64,000 nt of DNA from Malaya genurostris (GCF_030247185.1 NC_080571.1:235196666-235260665); one strand, 5' to 3'. Counted from the stretch's first letter, positions 1-13,110 are shown. Notes: generated from the sequence alone by a model not told the origin. Translations and numbers: made by a program.

Positions 1-464
1 TTTTTACAAAATTTGTAGGAAAAGATGTGCCCAATATCATAAAAAAAAATCTAAGTGGAACTCGGTGGAACTTTTTTTTTAGGTCTTTTCAAAGTTAGTT
101 TTAATTACTGAATTACGGCAACCCCCTTAAAACTAGTTTTCTAGTCATAACTTGTTTCGAGTTATTTTTTATGCATACTTCGTTTGGAATAATTGTAGAA
201 AATATAAAATATCATAATTTTGTAGAAGCTAATGCATAAGTTTATTCTTTTCTGGAAAATTTATGCATAATTTTACTTCTTACCTAGAAAACCTTGTGCC
301 GAAGCGAAATATGCAACTTAATGCAGCAAACTTCAATAATACTTATAGGAGAACATGTACCTTATCCAATTTATTTTCCAATGAGAATATCTTGAGTAAT
401 ATTCGTGTGACTCATTTTCACTATGGCCATGCTGAAACCATGAATGGTTAAGAAACAGAGGGCG
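1..464. repeat. Large fold-back repeat, left arm (continues off the window)
   Basis: This arm is the reverse complement of 1797-2249, with small indels (about 13 nt of the left arm is missing from the right). The pairing reaches base 1, so the arm probably extends beyond the window. Sub-blocks of it recur as diverged direct copies at about 1511-1570 and 2251-2470. Confidence 0.88.
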
Positions 465-937
465 CACAATAGTCCAAAACTGGAAAAAGACGGTCACAAG
501 TCTGTACAGACTTTCACTGATTTTTAAGAGCTAACGTGTCTTCGAAGAAGTTTTACAAAATTATACAACGCTTTTTTTGAAAGTAGCACCTTGATTTTTG
601 TTAACGGGGTAGTACCGATTTCGAAAAAATATAATTTTGTTTTCGACGAAAAATTTTTTTTTCTATCTCATTTCAAAGAAAAAAACATTTCAAGTATTTT
701 CGCTGCAGATATGAATAATGTAAAAAAATATTTTTTGAGATATTCGCTTTATTTTAAAAACAGTTTTTTTGGATTTACCTTCGTAGAATTTATCTCTATT
801 ACCTAAGTATCTACTACAAAGTTAGCATTTAAATGAGTAACTTTTCCCAATACTTTTCACAACCTAATCAATCAACTAGGTAGTTAATGTTACCTAATAA
901 ATCATTAAAATATGTCACTTAGTCGCATTGCATTCGA

Positions 938-1126
938 TCAATCAGTATCAGTCACGCTATCGTCCGAGTTTTCCGTATCGCTAATTTCTTGTTCTGTTAT
1001 AAGTTCTAGCATATCAATTGCTTCCAGTGACAATTTCTTTCCAGTTTTGATAGGTTTGTAATAAATATTCGAAATGAGTGGGTCAGACGCAACTAGGAGT
1101 CTAAAAAAACATCTGTCATCGTTTTT
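938..1126 (-). other. Open frame in the fold-back spacer, unidentified
   Basis: About 62 codons are open on the minus strand and end at TGA 940-938. They include DPLISNIYYKPIKTGKKLSL, EAIDMLELITEQEI and an acidic tail SDTENSDDSVTDTD. There is no ATG; a pyrimidine-rich TTTTTTTAG acceptor-like site lies inside the 5' end. It reads like the C-terminal end of a real protein, perhaps from the element's autonomous parent, but no family is recognised. Confidence 0.3.
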
Positions 1127-1796
1127 TCACGGCTGTTTTTGCCCGTGCCCAAGTTTGGATTTTTTTTATTTGTTTATAATTTTTAACTTTTTTCATTCAA
1201 TAAACTATAAAGGTTGTTTTATGGAATCGCTTATTTGAAACCTAAGAAAAAACCTTACATTGGACGAATTTTTGAATCTTTGTTATATTTTACAGGCTGT
1301 TGAAAAAAGGCTTTGTGTGAAATACCCCATGGATTATTACTATACATGCTATGCGCGTATGCAAATATATGAAAGATATTTATATCCTATTTCCGACTAC
1401 CAGTCTGGACGCGCGTAAACACGCATAAACAAGCTCATGCTTGCACGCGCAACTTAAGCAAATTGTTGCGATTTTTATTTTGTTACTTTTTACAATTGAC
1501 AATATTAGAATAAATCTAAGTGGAACTAGATGCAATTTTAGGCCTTTTCAAATTTAGTTTTAATTATTGAAAATCCGAAAAGTTATCGAAACTTCAACAC
1601 ATATTTAAAAAATGGAAAAATGTTTTCTAGACAAAATATGATAAAGTATTGTTAAAGTACACACCTTTACGAAGAGATTTCATGTTTAAACGTGTAAATA
1701 AATTGAGTAATCGCGAAGCAACACGATTTTTAAGACGAGATGTTGATCGGGCGACGCTCACTGCAAAAAAGAGTTACAGAAATAGCAGACGCGTGA

Positions 1797-2249
1797 CGCC
1801 CTCTGTTTCTTAACCATTCATGGTTTCAGCATGGCCATAGTGAAAATGAGTCACAGGAAGAGTACTCAAGATATTCTCATTGGAAAATAAATTGGATAAG
1901 GTACATATTCTCCTATAAGTATTATTAAAGTTTGCTGCATTAAGTTGCACAAGGTTTCCTAGGTAAAAAAAGGTAAAATTATGCATAAATTTTCCAGAAA
2001 AGAATAAACTTATGCATTAGTTTCTACAAAATTATGATATTTTATATTTTCTACAATTATTCCAAACGAAGTATGCATGAAAAAATAACACGAAACAAGT
2101 TATGACTAGAAAACTAGTTTTAAGGGGGTTGCCGTAATTCAGTAATTAAAACTAACTTTGAAAAGACCTAAAAAAAAAGTTCCACCGAGTTCCACTTAGA
2201 TTTTTTTTTATGATATTGGGCACATCTTTTCCTACAAATTTTGTAAAAA
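1797..2249. repeat. Large fold-back repeat, right arm
   Basis: This is the inverted partner of 1-464, separated from it by 1332 bp. The innermost matching block is TTAACCATTCATGG and its complement. The arms look above 90 percent identical, so a transcript through both could form a long hairpin. Confidence 0.88.
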
Positions 2250-2250
2250 T

Positions 2251-2470
2251 CAGCTGCATAAAGTTGCATATTTCGCTTCGGTGCAAGATTTTATCCTAGG
2301 TTAAAAAAAGGTAAAATGTTGCATAACTTTGCCAGGAACAAACCTATGCACTATCTTCAACAAAAATATGCGATTTTATAAATTCTACAATTATTCCAAA
2401 CAAAGTATGCATAACAAAATAACACGAAACAATTTATGAATAAAAAACTGATTTTAAGGGGGTTGCCATA
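2251..2470. repeat. Diverged tandem copy of fold-back arm segment
   Basis: The stretch from GCTGCATAAAGTTGCAT to TTTTAAGGGGGTTGCC repeats, with more divergence, the part of the right arm at about 1937-2140. The fold-back arm is therefore itself built from tandem units. Confidence 0.75.
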
Positions 2471-2475
2471 AAAAC

Positions 2476-5400
2476 GCTTTGTATATCCGAAACGGTACGG
2501 CCTAGACTTTTGGTATATTTGACAAAGTAAATTATTTTTAATAGTTCTAAAACTTTGTAGAAAAAAAAAGTTTCTATCTCTTCAGAAAAAAAAGTTATGG
2601 TTACATTTTTTGTCAAAGTAGGCCATGAACAATTAATGATAGGATCAAATTACGCGATATATATTTGTAAATAATTTCTTAAAAGCAACTATATGCATTA
2701 AAAGAACGGTTTGGCAGCTACTGATTTATGTCCACGTTTTTATTGATTCGAACCACTGTGCGTCGCACAAAGCGTACCAAGAAAAACGGACACATAGAAA
2801 CAAGAACTTTTTCCAATGATTGAGCGCAGTGGGCTTACCTCTCGTTATATTGGCTTGTAAAAAAGACTGGACGTAATGGATTTTTGAATTCTTCACACTT
2901 TGAATATATGCTAATTCAATCACTAGAGCTATAAATCATGAGTAATTATGAATGATTAACATGAGGTTAAAATGTATATGTATTGACTAACTTGCTAACC
3001 ATGTATATGCCTGAGTTTAGTAGCAATCATGGATTCTCCTTCAAAAGAACGATTGAAGACAAGAGAACATTCAAGTATTTTCGATATCTTTGTCAGTCGT
3101 TCACCCGTATCAAGGGGAACGTGCCATTCGAGCCAATTTGTTCTGATTCCTGATTCCAGTCGTTCACCCGGCCCTCCCCGCCGATGAGATAGAATTTACG
3201 TAAAAGTATTCACCATTAACATTTTTTCGGAAGCGACTTTCGGAATTATATAGCATGATGAGTCTAGAAATGTCTGTTTCAACGATAACGAACCGAAGAC
3301 CAAACAGCCTCTGGTTTCCGGTGCCAGAAATCAACAATAGTTTAATAATTTCTTAGATTACATTATTGGAATACAGTCCAATTATAACTAATAGTTCATC
3401 ATACCATGCAGTTAAAATTATTTAGTGAATCTTTTCTCAAGCACATATTTGGGGCACGAAATTGAATATAAAATTATTTCGTAGTTCCTTATTATTCAAC
3501 CGATTTGGAAGCAAAATTGAGCGTTGTTTCATTGTATTCATAATAATTGAAAAACCAATGAATTTCAATAAGTTTTCCATGCTGACTGGCTCGAAGCTGA
3601 CCCTCAATGTTTATCACTTTGTTTGTATATCAGGTTAATGAACGATAATACTTGACTTGTATTCATTTCATTCAGTAGCTTGTCAATGTTGAAGTTTTAG
3701 TTTTGCTATAAAAATTACTACAATCTAAAATAATACCTGTTTTACGATATTACACAGCCAAGCATTATTGCTTCAGCAACATCAATGCATTGAACTCAAC
3801 AGAGTTGAACCGACGACACGACCTGCCACTCGCCTATCGAAACTGTATCGCAAATTTAACTACCCCTCAGTAACTGGTAATGTCAAAACGAAATCTCTAT
3901 AAAAACTATTGAAACTGGCAGCACAAGTTGATAAATTATTGATTTTGAATAACAGTTACCATAACCTTGGTTACTGGTTTTAAACAGATTTTACAATGTA
4001 AACATAACAAATGATGAATTTTGGTCTTCATCAATTGAGTCTAAAGAAATACAAGAAAAAAAACAATATATGTCGATATAAAAATCCGATCTATTTCACT
4101 ATAGCTAAAGTGTTGAATTAACGGAATATAACAGTTCATGATTAGCAAAGAGCAAGCCCGAATGATTGAAACATCTGGAATAAAGCTCTCCTATCCATGA
4201 CGGAAGATTCCGAAAATTATCTGAGAGAATAAAAACAGAAAGCCTACTATCGAACGTTATTACAAGACAAATATTAGCACAGTAGAATGAGTTAATTACA
4301 TAAAAAAAAAAACAAAAACCAAACAAATCATATCCATTTTACATTTCTTGCTTATTATCGTTTACATGAGATATCGATTCAATTTGTATGTGGAGTTTTT
4401 CGAACAATACTTCCAATGCTTTCGGAACCGGAAACCGAGTTGGCCACCAACTAACAAGAGACTAATTTGAGTACAAAAATCTGAAATGAGTTATTCCTAT
4501 GTATTAATTAAAATATATTGTACAAAATAAACATATTAGCAAGTGATTTTATAGCATCAAATTATCCTTAAGCTGTAAATGTTCGTAGACAATCCGATTT
4601 CACGCTAAGAGTCAATTAGTGCTCTTGAAGTCTAGCCTGTTGCATCACAGACTGTGATATTGGCTTGATACTACAACTCCATTAATAGGGTTTTAGGATG
4701 ACCCATCTTCCTCAATACATAATTGGAAGTACGTCATTATTGATGTCTGGGTGTTCTTTACAATGATGACATATTCCTGGATAGAAATAACAGTATTTTT
4801 ATTAGGAACTCTCACAATGTTCTCTGGATTCACTTCTTTTTCTTAACTCTGAATTTGCGAAAAGGTCAAACATCCAAAATCACGATTCCGATACATTTAT
4901 AGACTGTTTGTTTATTTTAACACTGGTCACTTGGTAACTAGTTCGTAGCAACTAGAACAGTGTTGCTCAAAAGATCATTTTTTTACATTAGTAAGGGGTC
5001 ACTCAATTTATGGTAACCGGTGGTAAATCGTTTACGAACACTTTTATTGCCGACTTTTCTTCGGAGTGTCAGGTCGTGTCGTCGGTTGAACATTATTAGC
5101 ATTATAAATGACAGCTACTTAGAAAATAAACGATTTCTTACAATACCCATTTTATTGTATTCAACTCGGTTTTATTTCAACACAAAACCCAATACTGCAT
5201 AAATTCGCGTCATTATTTGATATGTAATTTTTTCTCACGATATAATGCCACCGTACCCACCGTGCATTTCTCACACCACCTCAATGCGAAACAGCAGCGC
5301 GCAAGCAATAAAAAAAATGCGGAAAAGTTTATGTAAACTTTTTCTAATTTCGGTTATTTTAGCTAATATTTTATAATTTTGAGTTGCATTTTCAGATTCT

Positions 5401-5636
5401 TTGTGAAATTCTGCTACAAACACTACTTTTTAGTTCTAAAATCATCCCCGTGGAACGGAACAGTAACCGTTTATACATTTCAAAAACCAATTACGGCTCG
5501 GCAAAGCAAAATTTCAAAATTCTAAGAATACTTAGTTATGATAAATTTGATTTAGAAAACTTAAGTGTTTTTAGTTTTTCGAAAATCGGTCTAGTTTTTG
5601 AATAATTGATCAAAAACGCGATTTTCGCATTCCGCC
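2476..5636. other. No gene recognised; AT-rich
   Basis: I see no coding exon, RNA gene or clear transposon here. One 27-bp inverted match (TTGAACCGACGACACGACCT and following) links about 3806-3832 and 5065-5092. Confidence 0.5.
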
Positions 5637-5885
5637 TCATTTCACCTTAAATCGGCGAAACAAAAAACGTGAAAAAAATTCTAAACTGGTCTCAAAACTA
5701 CACAAATCGATAGTACTTATCAGTAGGCAACTAATCAAACCGATTCCGGTTATTCTGGTTCCCGCTATCCGGTTCCGGAAGTACCGGAAATAGTAGTCAT
5801 ATATACCAAAATGGATCTCACTCACTTTTCTCAGTGATGGTTTGACCGATTTCCACGAACTTAGATTCAAATGAAAGGTCTCGTG
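5637..5885. repeat. CCGGTTCCGG-type dispersed repeat, part 1
   Basis: Shared blocks with 7780-8080 include ctcaaaactacacaaatcga, the GGTTCCGGAAGTACCGGAAA stretch and the gaccgatttccac block. The copy is interrupted by the LINE at 5886. Confidence 0.85.
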
Positions 5886-7660
5886 GTATCATTTATTTAT
5901 TTATTTACTATTATTGTGTCCATCGGATACAAGATCTAAATGGACAATTAGAGACATTTGAGTTGAACTGTTCGTTTATCATTCTCAAACGCGCGCAAAA
6001 ACCACTATTTTTTCAAAAACATAAACGAAAGTAATAAAACACAATGTATCTTAAAACTAGTATCACAAATGTCACTAATAAAACATCTTAAAAATTCAAA
6101 TCACAGTGGATCGCTCCAGTTTTTTCGCGAAATGACTAGATGATTCGCCAATCTCGAAAAGATCCTCAACAGCGGTGAAAGTTCGAATGGAAGCAGTAAT
6201 CGGTTCATTAAAGCCAAAACGAGTCCTCTGAAATCTCTGCAGAAGCAGTGGTGTATTCCGCAGTGTCCTATTCGGTATCCGAAAATTTACATCAGAGCGT
6301 AATTCAGGAGCATCAATTTCCCCATTGATCAGTTTTGCAATTAATAATGCTTGTTGGATTTTTCGGCGCCGATGAAGCGTATCGATTCCTAATAGTTGAC
6401 ATCTATTCTGATATGGGGGCAGATTTGCAGGATTTTGCCAAGGTAAGTTTCGTAATGCCAGACGAACGAATCGTTTTTGAACTCTTTCAATGCGTATGCT
6501 CCACGAAAGTTGATAAGGAATCCAAACCACTGAACCACTCTCGAACCTGGGTAACTCTAGTCAAGACTGAGCCATCGATGCGATAGTCAAATTCAACAGG
6601 TCTCAGGGTACGGTGAAACGTGATCACCTGACATTTTGCGACGTTGATTATAAGTTTGTTTCGACTACACCAATCTACAAACGATTCAAGTGCATTTTGC
6701 AATCGCCAACAATCCTCCACAGTGCGAACAACGAGGTACAATTTTAGGTCGTCTGCATATGTCAGTTTGCAATCAGTTCCCAAAGCAAATGAGACATCAT
6801 TGAAATATAACACGAAAAACAAAGGTCCTAAATTACTGCCTTGGGGAACTCCTGAGTTGTTAGAGAAAAGTGATGATGAACTGATGCTCAATTTTACTCG
6901 TAGAACTCTCCCGGAGAGATATGAGCTCAACCAGGACACAAGATGGGCGGAAAATCCGAGACGAGATAATTTGCTGAGAAGTATTGTGTGGTCAATTTTG
7001 TCGAAAGCAGCTTTTAGATCCATGTAAATGACATCCATCTGAGCTTTAGCTTCAATGCTGGCAATACATTTTGAAGTAAGTGTTAGCAGATTTGTTGCAA
7101 CTGATCTTCCTGGCATGAATCCATGTTGATCGAATGATATATAATTCCTTGCTCGATCTAATATAGCACTACTAACAATAATCTCGAAAAGTTTCGATGA
7201 AGCGGAAAGATTAGTTATGCCACGATGGTTTACAACATTACGACGATCGCCATCTTTGAATATTGGGCAAATGTAGGATTGTTTCCATATCCGCGGGAAT
7301 TCAGCTTGCTCAAATGATCGAGTGAAAATAACACTTGGTGGTCCAGCTAAAGAGGCAATACAGCGATGTAAAATAACAGTAGGTAAGCCATCGGGCCCAG
7401 GAGAAAATGAACTTTTCAGTTTTTTTTACAGCGCATTGGACCATCTCCGGGGTAACGATGAAAGTGTTTAAGTTTATCATGTCAACTGGAACATCCGAAA
7501 CAGCAGCTTCCGTATCGCTGCTTGAAGTGAAACTGCTCGAAAAAACACTAGCGAAATGCTTGGCAAACAGCTCACACGATTCCGAAACTGACACAGCCGT
7601 CTCATCGCCAAGAAATACATACGAAGGTAGTGATGAACTTTTTTTCTTTTTGAGTTAACA
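5886..7660 (-). mobile_element. Jockey-like LINE relic (reverse transcriptase)
   Basis: A 5'-truncated non-LTR retrotransposon on the minus strand. The reverse transcriptase is recognisable over about 7590-6490: ICPIFKDGDRRNVVNHRGI, DQHGFMPGRSVATNLL, the first catalytic Asp in IYMDLKAAFDKIDH, GVPQGSNLGPLFFVLYFNDV, and the catalytic YADD in KLTYADDLKLYLVV. The thumb/C-terminal region (RVQKRFVRLALRNLPW, RCQLLGIDTLHRRRKIQQA) lies at 6530-6096. At least two frameshifts or deletions break it, near 7400 and 6500. The 3' end is a short AATA-type repeat at 5886-5903. It is inserted into a copy of the CCGGTTCCGG repeat family, whose halves are seen at 5637-5885 and 7690 onward. The jockey/CR1-type placement is from motifs only. 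Confidence 0.85.
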
Positions 7661-7679
7661 AAACACCAAAAACTCCTTG

Positions 7680-8090
7680 AGTTGCGTTTCAGTTTAGTCT
7701 GCGTACGGAATTCCTGAATTTCATCCGGATCCGACTTCCGGTTCCGGAGTTATAGGGTAAAGTGTGTTCAACACCGTCATTTTCTAAACTGGTCTCAAAA
7801 CTACATAAATCGATAGTCATTATCAGTAGGCAACTAAACAAACCGATTCCGGCTATCCTGGTTTCCGGTATCCGGTTCCGGAAGTACCGGAAATAGTGGT
7901 CATATATACCAAAATGGTTCTCACTTACTTTTCTCAGCGATGGTTCGACCGATTTCCACAAACTTAGATTCAAATGGAAGGTCTCCGAGTCCCATACGGA
8001 ATTCCTGATTTTAATCCGGATCCGACTTCCGGTTCCGGAGTTATAGGGTAAAGTGTGTTCAATATTGTACACCGTCACTTAAAATATTTT
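7680..8090. repeat. CCGGTTCCGG-type repeat, about 1.3 units in tandem
   Basis: A roughly 300-bp unit begins with GGAATTCCTGA, then GATCCGACTTCCGGTTCCGG and TTATAGGGTAAAGTGTGTTCAA. This start recurs at about 7705 and 8000, so the repeat is tandemly arranged. It is related to copies at 9340-9640, 13290-14130 and 21280-21500. Confidence 0.85.
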
Positions 8091-8309
8091 CGTAATTTAT
8101 AGTGCGTACTAGAAGAATTTGTGTGTCTTTGATTATACCGGTTCTCGGGTTCCGGTGCCGAAAGTGCATATAATAGTGAACCCACTTCGTTTTCTTAAGG
8201 ATGACCTACGCAATCAAAGCATTGTTTTATTATGTATGTTATGCACAAACAATCTCTTGATTTCTTTCAAAAATCGAAGAGTAATTTTTTGAATAGAATA
8301 CCACAACAT

Positions 8310-8990
8310 TTACATGAGAAAGGCATCATTACACCACTAGGTGGATTAAAACAGGTTTTTTTCAGTTAACACTAACCTTTAGAAGACAGCTGTTAAAATT
8401 CCATGATATTCTATTATTGATTGGAGCAGTTTTGATGTCAATTTAGAGTTTTTTTTAAGTAATTTGTTTCGCCCCATTAAGTGATGATATAAAACTGTTA
8501 ACAAAATTTACCCTATATTTCTGAAACCGAAAATCGGTTCCTGATGAAATTCAGAAGTTTTGTATAGAAGTTTTGTAGACCATTCATTTGAATTATAGTT
8601 TGTAAAAATCAGTCACGCCACATTTGAGAAAAATTAGAACGCTTAGTTCCATACTTTTCACATTTTACCCGACAACTCGAGAGAGAGTGTGTGAGAGAGA
8701 GAGACAGAGAACTTCTATAAACCTATTAAGCGTTCCCGTCCATTGATGTAGATCAATGGGCTGGAAAATCTAGAATTGTCCTAGTGATTAAATTGTTTTG
8801 ATTTGATAACCATATCTACCATTCCTTTTCTTTCTAGAAATAGTAAGAAAATACGGCAAACTCCAAATCTCCGAATTAAGCAAGGAATATGTTATAATTA
8901 CGTTGTTATATATTTCTACAAGGTTTAGTTATACAAAAACCTATTTTTATCCACCTAGTGGTGTAATGATGCCTTTCTCATATCTCTTAT
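8310..8990. mobile_element. MITE-like segment with about 40-bp inverted ends
   Basis: The left end (GAGAAAGGCATCATTACACC, ACTAGGTGGATT) is the reverse complement of the right end at about 8945-8986. The same terminal sequence (CCACCTAGTGGTG.AATG, CCTTTCTC) recurs at about 14216-14260 and 14370-14402, marking a dispersed family. The interior has no coding capacity and includes a short GAGAGA stretch near 8690. Confidence 0.65.
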
Positions 8991-9339
8991 ATTCTCATAC
9001 ATAAATGTAATGTAATAATCTAATACATTTCATAACTAACTCTTCCAAATAATTTTCTTTGATTCTTGAAAAGCAAAAAGGTTTGTCCATAAACTAGTAT
9101 AACATACAGACTGAGCACACTATAGTAGGTACTTATGAAAGTATAATCGCAGTTGGTTCGAGAGCCGGTCGGTAATCGAAAACCGGGAACAAGGAAAGCC
9201 AAATTAATGTTTGGAATAGTTTTGAGACAAGTTTAGAAATTATTTCACCCGACGAAAGATCGTGAGTAGGTCAAAGCCCGATATAAAAAAATTATCTATA
9301 AAAAAAGAAATTAAGCTTTTAGTGACGGTATAAATATTT

Positions 9340-9640
9340 TAACACCCTGTAATTCAAGATCCGGATGTCCGATCCGAATGAAATTCAGGATTTCGATATG
9401 GAACCACAAAACCTTTTATTTGGACCGAAGTGTATATGAATATATGACCATTATTTCCGGAATCAGAAATCGGGAGCCTGGATAGCCAGAACCGGTTTTT
9501 TTGGTTGACCACTGGTAATGGTCACCGATTGGAGTAGTTTCGAGGCCCACTAAGAAAAAATTACGTTTTTTGTTTCGCCGCTTTAAGTGACGGTATCAAA
9601 TTATTATCACACTTTACCCTATAAGTTCTCGCTTACCCGC
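9340..9640. repeat. Diverged CCGGTTCC-type repeat copy
   Basis: This contains ATCCGGATGTCCGATCCGAA, GAAATTCAGGATTTCG and CACTTTACCCTATAAG, matching the family at 7680-8090 in diverged form. Confidence 0.6.
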
Positions 9641-11172
9641 TAAACTGATTTAAACAAAACATTTGTTAAAGTGCCCACTCCAAACATTTCTGAACCACAC
9701 AATTATTAAACGGGTTCAACCCCACATAAATTCTGCAAATAATAATCTAATACATTTCATAACTTTACGAATCACAAATCACCTTCGAGAGAAGTTAGTC
9801 GTCCGACTTTTTATTGAACGGAACACTTTCGGCATAGAAACGACCATATTAACTTTGACCATTATATGTTCCGAGTAAACTTTGTCCACCGTCCGAAGGA
9901 GGAAAAAAATAATAAGCGGTCGGTTTTGCTGATGCAGCTCCATTAGATATCTGCAGAACCTTTTTTCTTGGCCGGTCAACCGGTCGGCCGGTCGGAGAAA
10001 AACCTTCGTCCGTTTTGATTTCATTTTTCAAATGGCAATTTGAATGAATACATTATTTCATAAATGTTTTATCGGTCTCTCTCTCTCTCTATCTCTCTCT
10101 CGGTATTGCACCCATCTTTTGTGTGGTTGCTGCCCGTAGATTTTCGGATTTGTCTCACTCCCTGATCTGTGAGATTTTTCACTCGCCTCCCGTTTCCAAG
10201 CAGTGGGGCCAAGGTACCATATTGCGAAAGGAAAAACGAGCTAAAAGATGATAAAGAAGATATCGGGATTTCGGAAGCGTGGTCCACCCCTCGGTACACG
10301 CTGGACCACGACCGGTCGCATTAGCCGAGATGGTTGCAATTGAGACTGACATTCTGTCAGTCGAGTAGGGTCAGTCAGTGGGGAGGAAGAAACCGAGGTC
10401 AGAGTCTAATTCGATTTAACGACATCCAAAAAGGAAAAAAAAGGATGCTTTGGTAGGTTACGTTCGGGTCGATTTGCTGAGTTAGAATTTGTTGGATGAA
10501 TCAAGAAAAGTAAAACACAGGAAAAAAATGATTTGGGTTGCAAAATGTTATGCTAATTTGACTGAGCAGCAGGATGGCGGATCCGGTTGTCAGATTTTGA
10601 TTAAAGAACGGAAAATAAAAGTTGCAAACCCGTAAGGTAAGAATCCGTACAATGACTGCCAGAAGAAGTTATTCGTTAATAACATTGCCAAGTTGCTAAC
10701 ATTCATTCGGGACAGGAAGACCCGGACCGAACGGATGAGGAAGGGAGTAACGCACCCCAAAAGCTGACTGCAGCTTCTGCATTACACACGAAGGCATGGC
10801 AACCAGCTTAATACCAAACTGCACAGCATTCCTGAGAAAAGATGACCATAAATCAAGTCGGCGCGCGAGTGTTTTATGGTTCAAGTGCAAATAAACCAGC
10901 ACACAAAACCTCAAAATATCACACCTTTACGGTTAGTTTTGCGCCTCGTTCCGTTGATTGTTTGTTCTGTGCTGGGCTTTGTTTGCGGCTTTGGATTCCT
11001 TCTACCTACCGGTTTGAAATCCTGCTTGTCTGCCTACCAGCCAAGGACTGCCAAGTCAACAAGCACTACCTTCTTGTGACCGGCCATTCATTTCTTTTCT
11101 TATTCATCGGAAAGATTCCTTTGGCTCTCAGCTGAAAAGAAAAGGAGGCTGGATTTTGTTAATTTGACGAAA
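9641..11172. other. Low-repeat region with TC microsatellite; possible promoter
   Basis: A CT/GA microsatellite lies at about 10076-10101. A patch at 9970-10000 repeats CCGGTCGG. The 10300-11172 interval is less AT-rich than the flanks and precedes the possible first exon at 11173. No complete gene was identified. Confidence 0.4.
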
Positions 11173-11241
11173 ATGGGTTCGTCGGGAGGATCAGCTGTCG
11201 GTAACCGGGTTCTGTTGACAGTCATAAATTCTACTGTGCAG
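11173..11241 (+). CDS. Possible first coding exon of an unidentified gene
   Basis: An ATG in a good context (GACGAAAATGG) opens 23 codons (MGSSGGSAVGNRVLLTVINS plus TVQ) that end exactly at a CAG|GTAATA donor in phase 0. The upstream 480 bp is richer in GC than its surroundings and free of the recognisable repeats. Several TCAGT-type initiator motifs occur at about 10355-10400. I could not find a convincing second exon downstream. One candidate is the terminal-exon-like open frame at 27437-27563. The peptide is not recognised. Confidence 0.3.
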
Positions 11242-12680
11242 GTAATATTTGAAGATCTGGAATATTAGTTAATTAGTTTCAATATTTAAGAGGGTTTCCG
11301 GAGAGCCACAGCCACAAAACGTCATAAACTTGGATAAGATTCAATTCATTTCGGTTGGTGACAATAATTTATTAAATGAAATACTGGAACAATGAACAAA
11401 CTTCGCAATTCTATTGCAGACATCAGACATTGATCACACGAGCATCGAAGGAGGGCGCTTTTGTTGCTCACCTCATGAGAAGAAAACGAACAACGGGAAC
11501 CCTCTCGGAAAGACATTGCAACGCATACTCCTCAGCCACCATGTTTTTTTCTCGAATACTCTGAGATATGACACATTAAATTTGTGTATAGCCTGCACGC
11601 TTTAAAAGAGTGCTCAGCAATAAAACAGAAACAATAAATCATGTTCTGATAAATGGAATTCACAATCAGTTGAAAACGAGCGGGAAATAAATCACCGCCA
11701 CTTCGTGCTTGGTGTGTGCTAATATTTATCCATAAACAATATCCGATCTTAAGAAAGCAAAAAAAAATGGGAAGGGTTTAGGGGAACTAAAATTCTTGTT
11801 CATTGTCTATTTAGCGGGCACTGGATATCGAAAACTGGTAGAAACCAAGCACCTCTTAAATAAATCATTCTGTTAAGTAATGCCACTTATTCTGGTTTGA
11901 GACTAGGCCCCATTGAGAAATAGGACTATTGTACCAATCGATAGCCAACTAGTTAGTAGCATCTCCATATTATTGTGCTCAATGAATATTTCGGCTTTCA
12001 CTCAACGAATTGTAATCAATTAAAATAAAATATCTCTGCTTCGGCTCTAAGAATCAGTGCAGTAAAACTTCATTCAATTCAATTGAAACTGAATGTGGAA
12101 CAATTTGACGATCTCTCCACTGCAGTAAACTTCACTCTCTGACACACACAATGTTTGCTGACGGCTCGAGCGGGCAGCATTCAGTTCATCACTCGTTTCT
12201 CTTCAATCGAGGCTCAGTTCAACCACCGTCAGTTGATCTCTTGAAGTAACAAAATATCTCTTCCAATAGTGTGAGAGCGGCCTTCAAACATTCGAATTGG
12301 TTCAAGATAAAAGATAAAAGACTAATCAGATAACTGAAATGTCAATCACTGAATACACATAAATTAATTGTTTCCTCCTTCAGTTTTCATTTTTAATACT
12401 TTACTCCATTTATAATTCTATTCGTTCGAATCTGCTTACTACCAAGAGCGAAGACACTGAAGCAGCTATACTACTTGGCACTTGAAACTGAGCAAGCAAA
12501 ACTTCAAATGACTAGGTACGACTATTCAACTGACGATGAATTCTGGGAGCTTCACTTGAAAATGGCAGCAAAAGTCAAATGAATTAGTAGGGATACTAAT
12601 TTATTTGACTTTAATTACTTTATTGTTTGAAAGTTGTTTTGACAGTGTAATGTGACGTCTCTACTCAGTATTGTTTGCCA
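11242..12680. other. No gene recognised
   Basis: There is no convincing coding frame or element boundary. A moderately GC-rich stretch at 12110-12290 with repeated TCAGTT motifs could be regulatory, but nothing confirms this. Confidence 0.4.
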
Positions 12681-12689
12681 AATCATCAT

Positions 12690-13110
12690 GAATAGGGTAA
12701 CTCCAAAGCAACGCTTCCAAAATCGTGGAAATTAATTCTCACTATCAGTGTTCAGTTAAAACTGTTCATAGCGCAAAACACTCTTCAGCAATGAGGCGCA
12801 TTTTTGGTTGAATGGATACGTCAACAAGCAAAATTGCCGTATTTAGAGCAAATATAATACACACGCCGTTAAAGAATTACCGATGCATCCCGATAAATGT
12901 ACTGTTTGGTACGATCTATGGGCTGGTGGAATCATCGGTCCTAACTCCCTTAACAATGAGGAACGACGACACGTTACAGTGAATGGAAATCGATACATAA
13001 CTATGATATTTTGCCTCGGACCGATTTTACCACGGTTCGTTTTTGGCAACATAATCGTTCGAATACGACATATGTAAATCAGATGATGGCCAAGATGCAT
13101 TTTCGAGTTA
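12690..13110 (+). mobile_element. Tc1/mariner-type transposase relic
   Basis: A broken plus-strand frame reads AHFWLNGYVNKQN-like at about 12795-12835, then pieces matching MHPDKCTVWYDLWAGGIIGP and VTVNGNRYITMI at 12892-13005. This layout is typical of the widespread insect DDE transposases with the GGIIGPYFF and VTVN.ERY motifs. Stops and indels occur throughout. Confidence 0.65.
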
